Shown piece by piece: positions 63,114-64,000 of a stretch of DNA of 64,000 nucleotides (positions within the stretch are counted from its first letter, which is position 1; every line of letters begins with the position of its first letter). The position numbers and the translations under genes are program-made. The stretch comes from an uncultured Paracoccaceae bacterium (GTDB taxonomy: Bacteria > Pseudomonadota > Alphaproteobacteria > Rhodobacterales > Rhodobacteraceae), in assembly GCA_913060475.1 (NCBI GenBank), contig CAJXSD010000007.1, positions 52,338 through 116,337 of the forward strand. Reading direction: 5' to 3'. A model generated the notes under the pieces. It had not been told where the DNA came from and did no database searches. It saw only the letters and a program-made list of their open reading frames with translations.

Positions 63114-63246
63114 AGTGGCCACCTTACCCGTTGAAATATGATCCTAAGGTGGGCACTAATTCCGACCACGTCAACCCACAAGACGGGTTGCACCACCGGT
63201 CTATGTGCCCCATACATTTGGCACCTTCATTACAAACGGACAGATC

Positions 63247-63999
63247 ATGGGCGATTTCAAACAAAACACAGTGATCATAACAGGGGCCAGCCGCGGCATC
63301 GGCGCCGCCGCCGCACGTGAATTTGCAGCATTGGGGGCAAATGTTGTGATCACCGCACGCAGCGGGGATGCCATTGACGCCTTGGCCGCCGATATTGGGC
63401 CGCAGGTCGTGGCGATCGCGGGGGACATTGGCGATCCCGACTTTGCCCCGCAATTGGTGGACCGCGCCATGGACACCTTTGGCCGTGTTGATATTTTGAT
63501 CAACAATGCCGCCGCGCTGCACCCGATTGCGCGGATGGCCGAGGCAGATGTTGCGCAATGGTCCGCGCTGATTGATACAAATGTCAAGGGCGTGTTTTAT
63601 GCCAATCGCGCGATCTTGCCCCATATGATCGCCCAAGGCGGCGGCACCATCCTGACCGTATCCTCAGGCGCGGCCCATAACGCGTTAGAGGGCTGGTCCG
63701 CCTATTGCGCGTCCAAGGCTGCGGCAGCCATGATCACCCTATCGCTGCACACCGAATACCACGCCCAAGGCATTCGTGCGATGGGCCTGTCCCCCGGAAC
63801 GGTCGCCACGCAAATGCAGCGCGATATCAAGGCATCCGGCATAAACCCCGTCAGCACATTGGATTGGTCCGACCACATTCCCCCCGAATGGCCCGCCCGC
63901 GCCATGGCGTGGATGTGTGGCGATGTGCGCGATGATTTGGCGGGCATGGAAATTTCCCTGCGCGATGAAAATATTCGTCGTGCCATTGGGTTGATATAA
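63247..63999 (+). CDS. SDR-family oxidoreductase
   Basis: A 250-residue classical short-chain dehydrogenase. Cofactor motif TVIITGASRGIGAAAAREFA, NNAA strand (VDILINNAAALHP), catalytic Ser in LTVSSGAAHN, and YCASKAAAAM (Tyr, Lys), followed by LSPGTVATQM. It belongs to the NADP-type group with an Arg after the first Gly-rich loop (TGASRGIG). The gene ends one base before the window end. Neighbour context is not visible, so the substrate is unknown. Confidence 0.9.
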   Translation: MGDFKQNTVIITGASRGIGAAAAREFAALGANVVITARSGDAIDALAADIGPQVVAIAGDIGDPDFAPQLVDRAMDTFGRVDILINNAAALHPIARMAEADVAQWSALIDTNVKGVFYANRAILPHMIAQGGGTILTVSSGAAHNALEGWSAYCASKAAAAMITLSLHTEYHAQGIRAMGLSPGTVATQMQRDIKASGINPVSTLDWSDHIPPEWPARAMAWMCGDVRDDLAGMEISLRDENIRRAIGLI

Positions 64000-64000
64000 C

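Overview
The window looks like a chromosomal segment of a marine Rhodobacterales (Roseobacter-group) alphaproteobacterium. The support is gene content and order: infA-maf-RNase E/G; mreBCD-PBP2-RodA; hisS-hisZ-hisG with short-form HisG; RpoE/ChrR; DUF1489, DUF1523 and DUF2125 proteins; a B12-dependent ribonucleotide reductase; and three dimethylglycine/sarcosine dehydrogenase-like proteins. There are about sixty protein genes, tightly packed and often overlapping by 4 nt. I saw no rRNA, tRNA, CRISPR array, insertion sequence or prophage.

Layout. 1-6.5 kb: the tail of a peptidoglycan-binding protein, smc, a GNAT acetyltransferase, a GntR/FadR regulator, a DUF1523 protein and an RluA-type pseudouridine synthase. 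6.6-14.2 kb: a one-direction cassette of XRE-cupin regulator, two LysE exporters, FAD/GcvT oxidoreductase, homocysteine S-methyltransferase and a second FAD/GcvT oxidoreductase. This set could carry out stepwise demethylation of a betaine-like compound. 14.2-19.5 kb: SseB-like protein, uracil-DNA glycosylase, an alpha/beta hydrolase cut off from its signal peptide by a frameshift, and nrdJ. 19.5-25.5 kb: DUF1489, the his genes, an SDR and an Fe-S photolyase. 25.5-31.1 kb: a secreted MORN-repeat protein, SlyX, leuA behind a leucine-rich leader peptide, and infA-maf-RNase E/G.

31.1-43.1 kb: nitrilase-like hydrolase, a small unknown protein, a GDSL esterase divergent from an ABC exporter, inositol-phosphatase-like protein, 1-Cys peroxiredoxin, aldehyde dehydrogenase, EF-hand protein and a third FAD/GcvT oxidoreductase. 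43.3-49.8 kb: the cell-shape operon mreB-mreC-mreD-mrdA-rodA with a hydroxyacid dehydrogenase at its end. 49.9-54.0 kb: histidine phosphatase, two saccharopine dehydrogenase-type genes and a soluble globin-coupled chemoreceptor. 54.0-59.4 kb: SDR, MFS, DUF1365 and FAD oxidoreductase genes divergent from rpoE-chrR, the singlet-oxygen stress switch. 59.4-64 kb: CysQ, PmbA/TldD, a DUF2125 protein and an SDR.

Most notable signals: the leuA leader with mutually exclusive RNA stems (27.45-27.63 kb); the methylated-amine cassette and the perfect inverted repeat before its regulator; back-to-back candidate sigma-E promoters between rpoE and a fatty-acid-modification-like operon that has no methyltransferase; a 50-nt inverted repeat just before the globin-coupled sensor; a homopolymer frameshift in the hydrolase; and two copies of a palindromic intergenic repeat.
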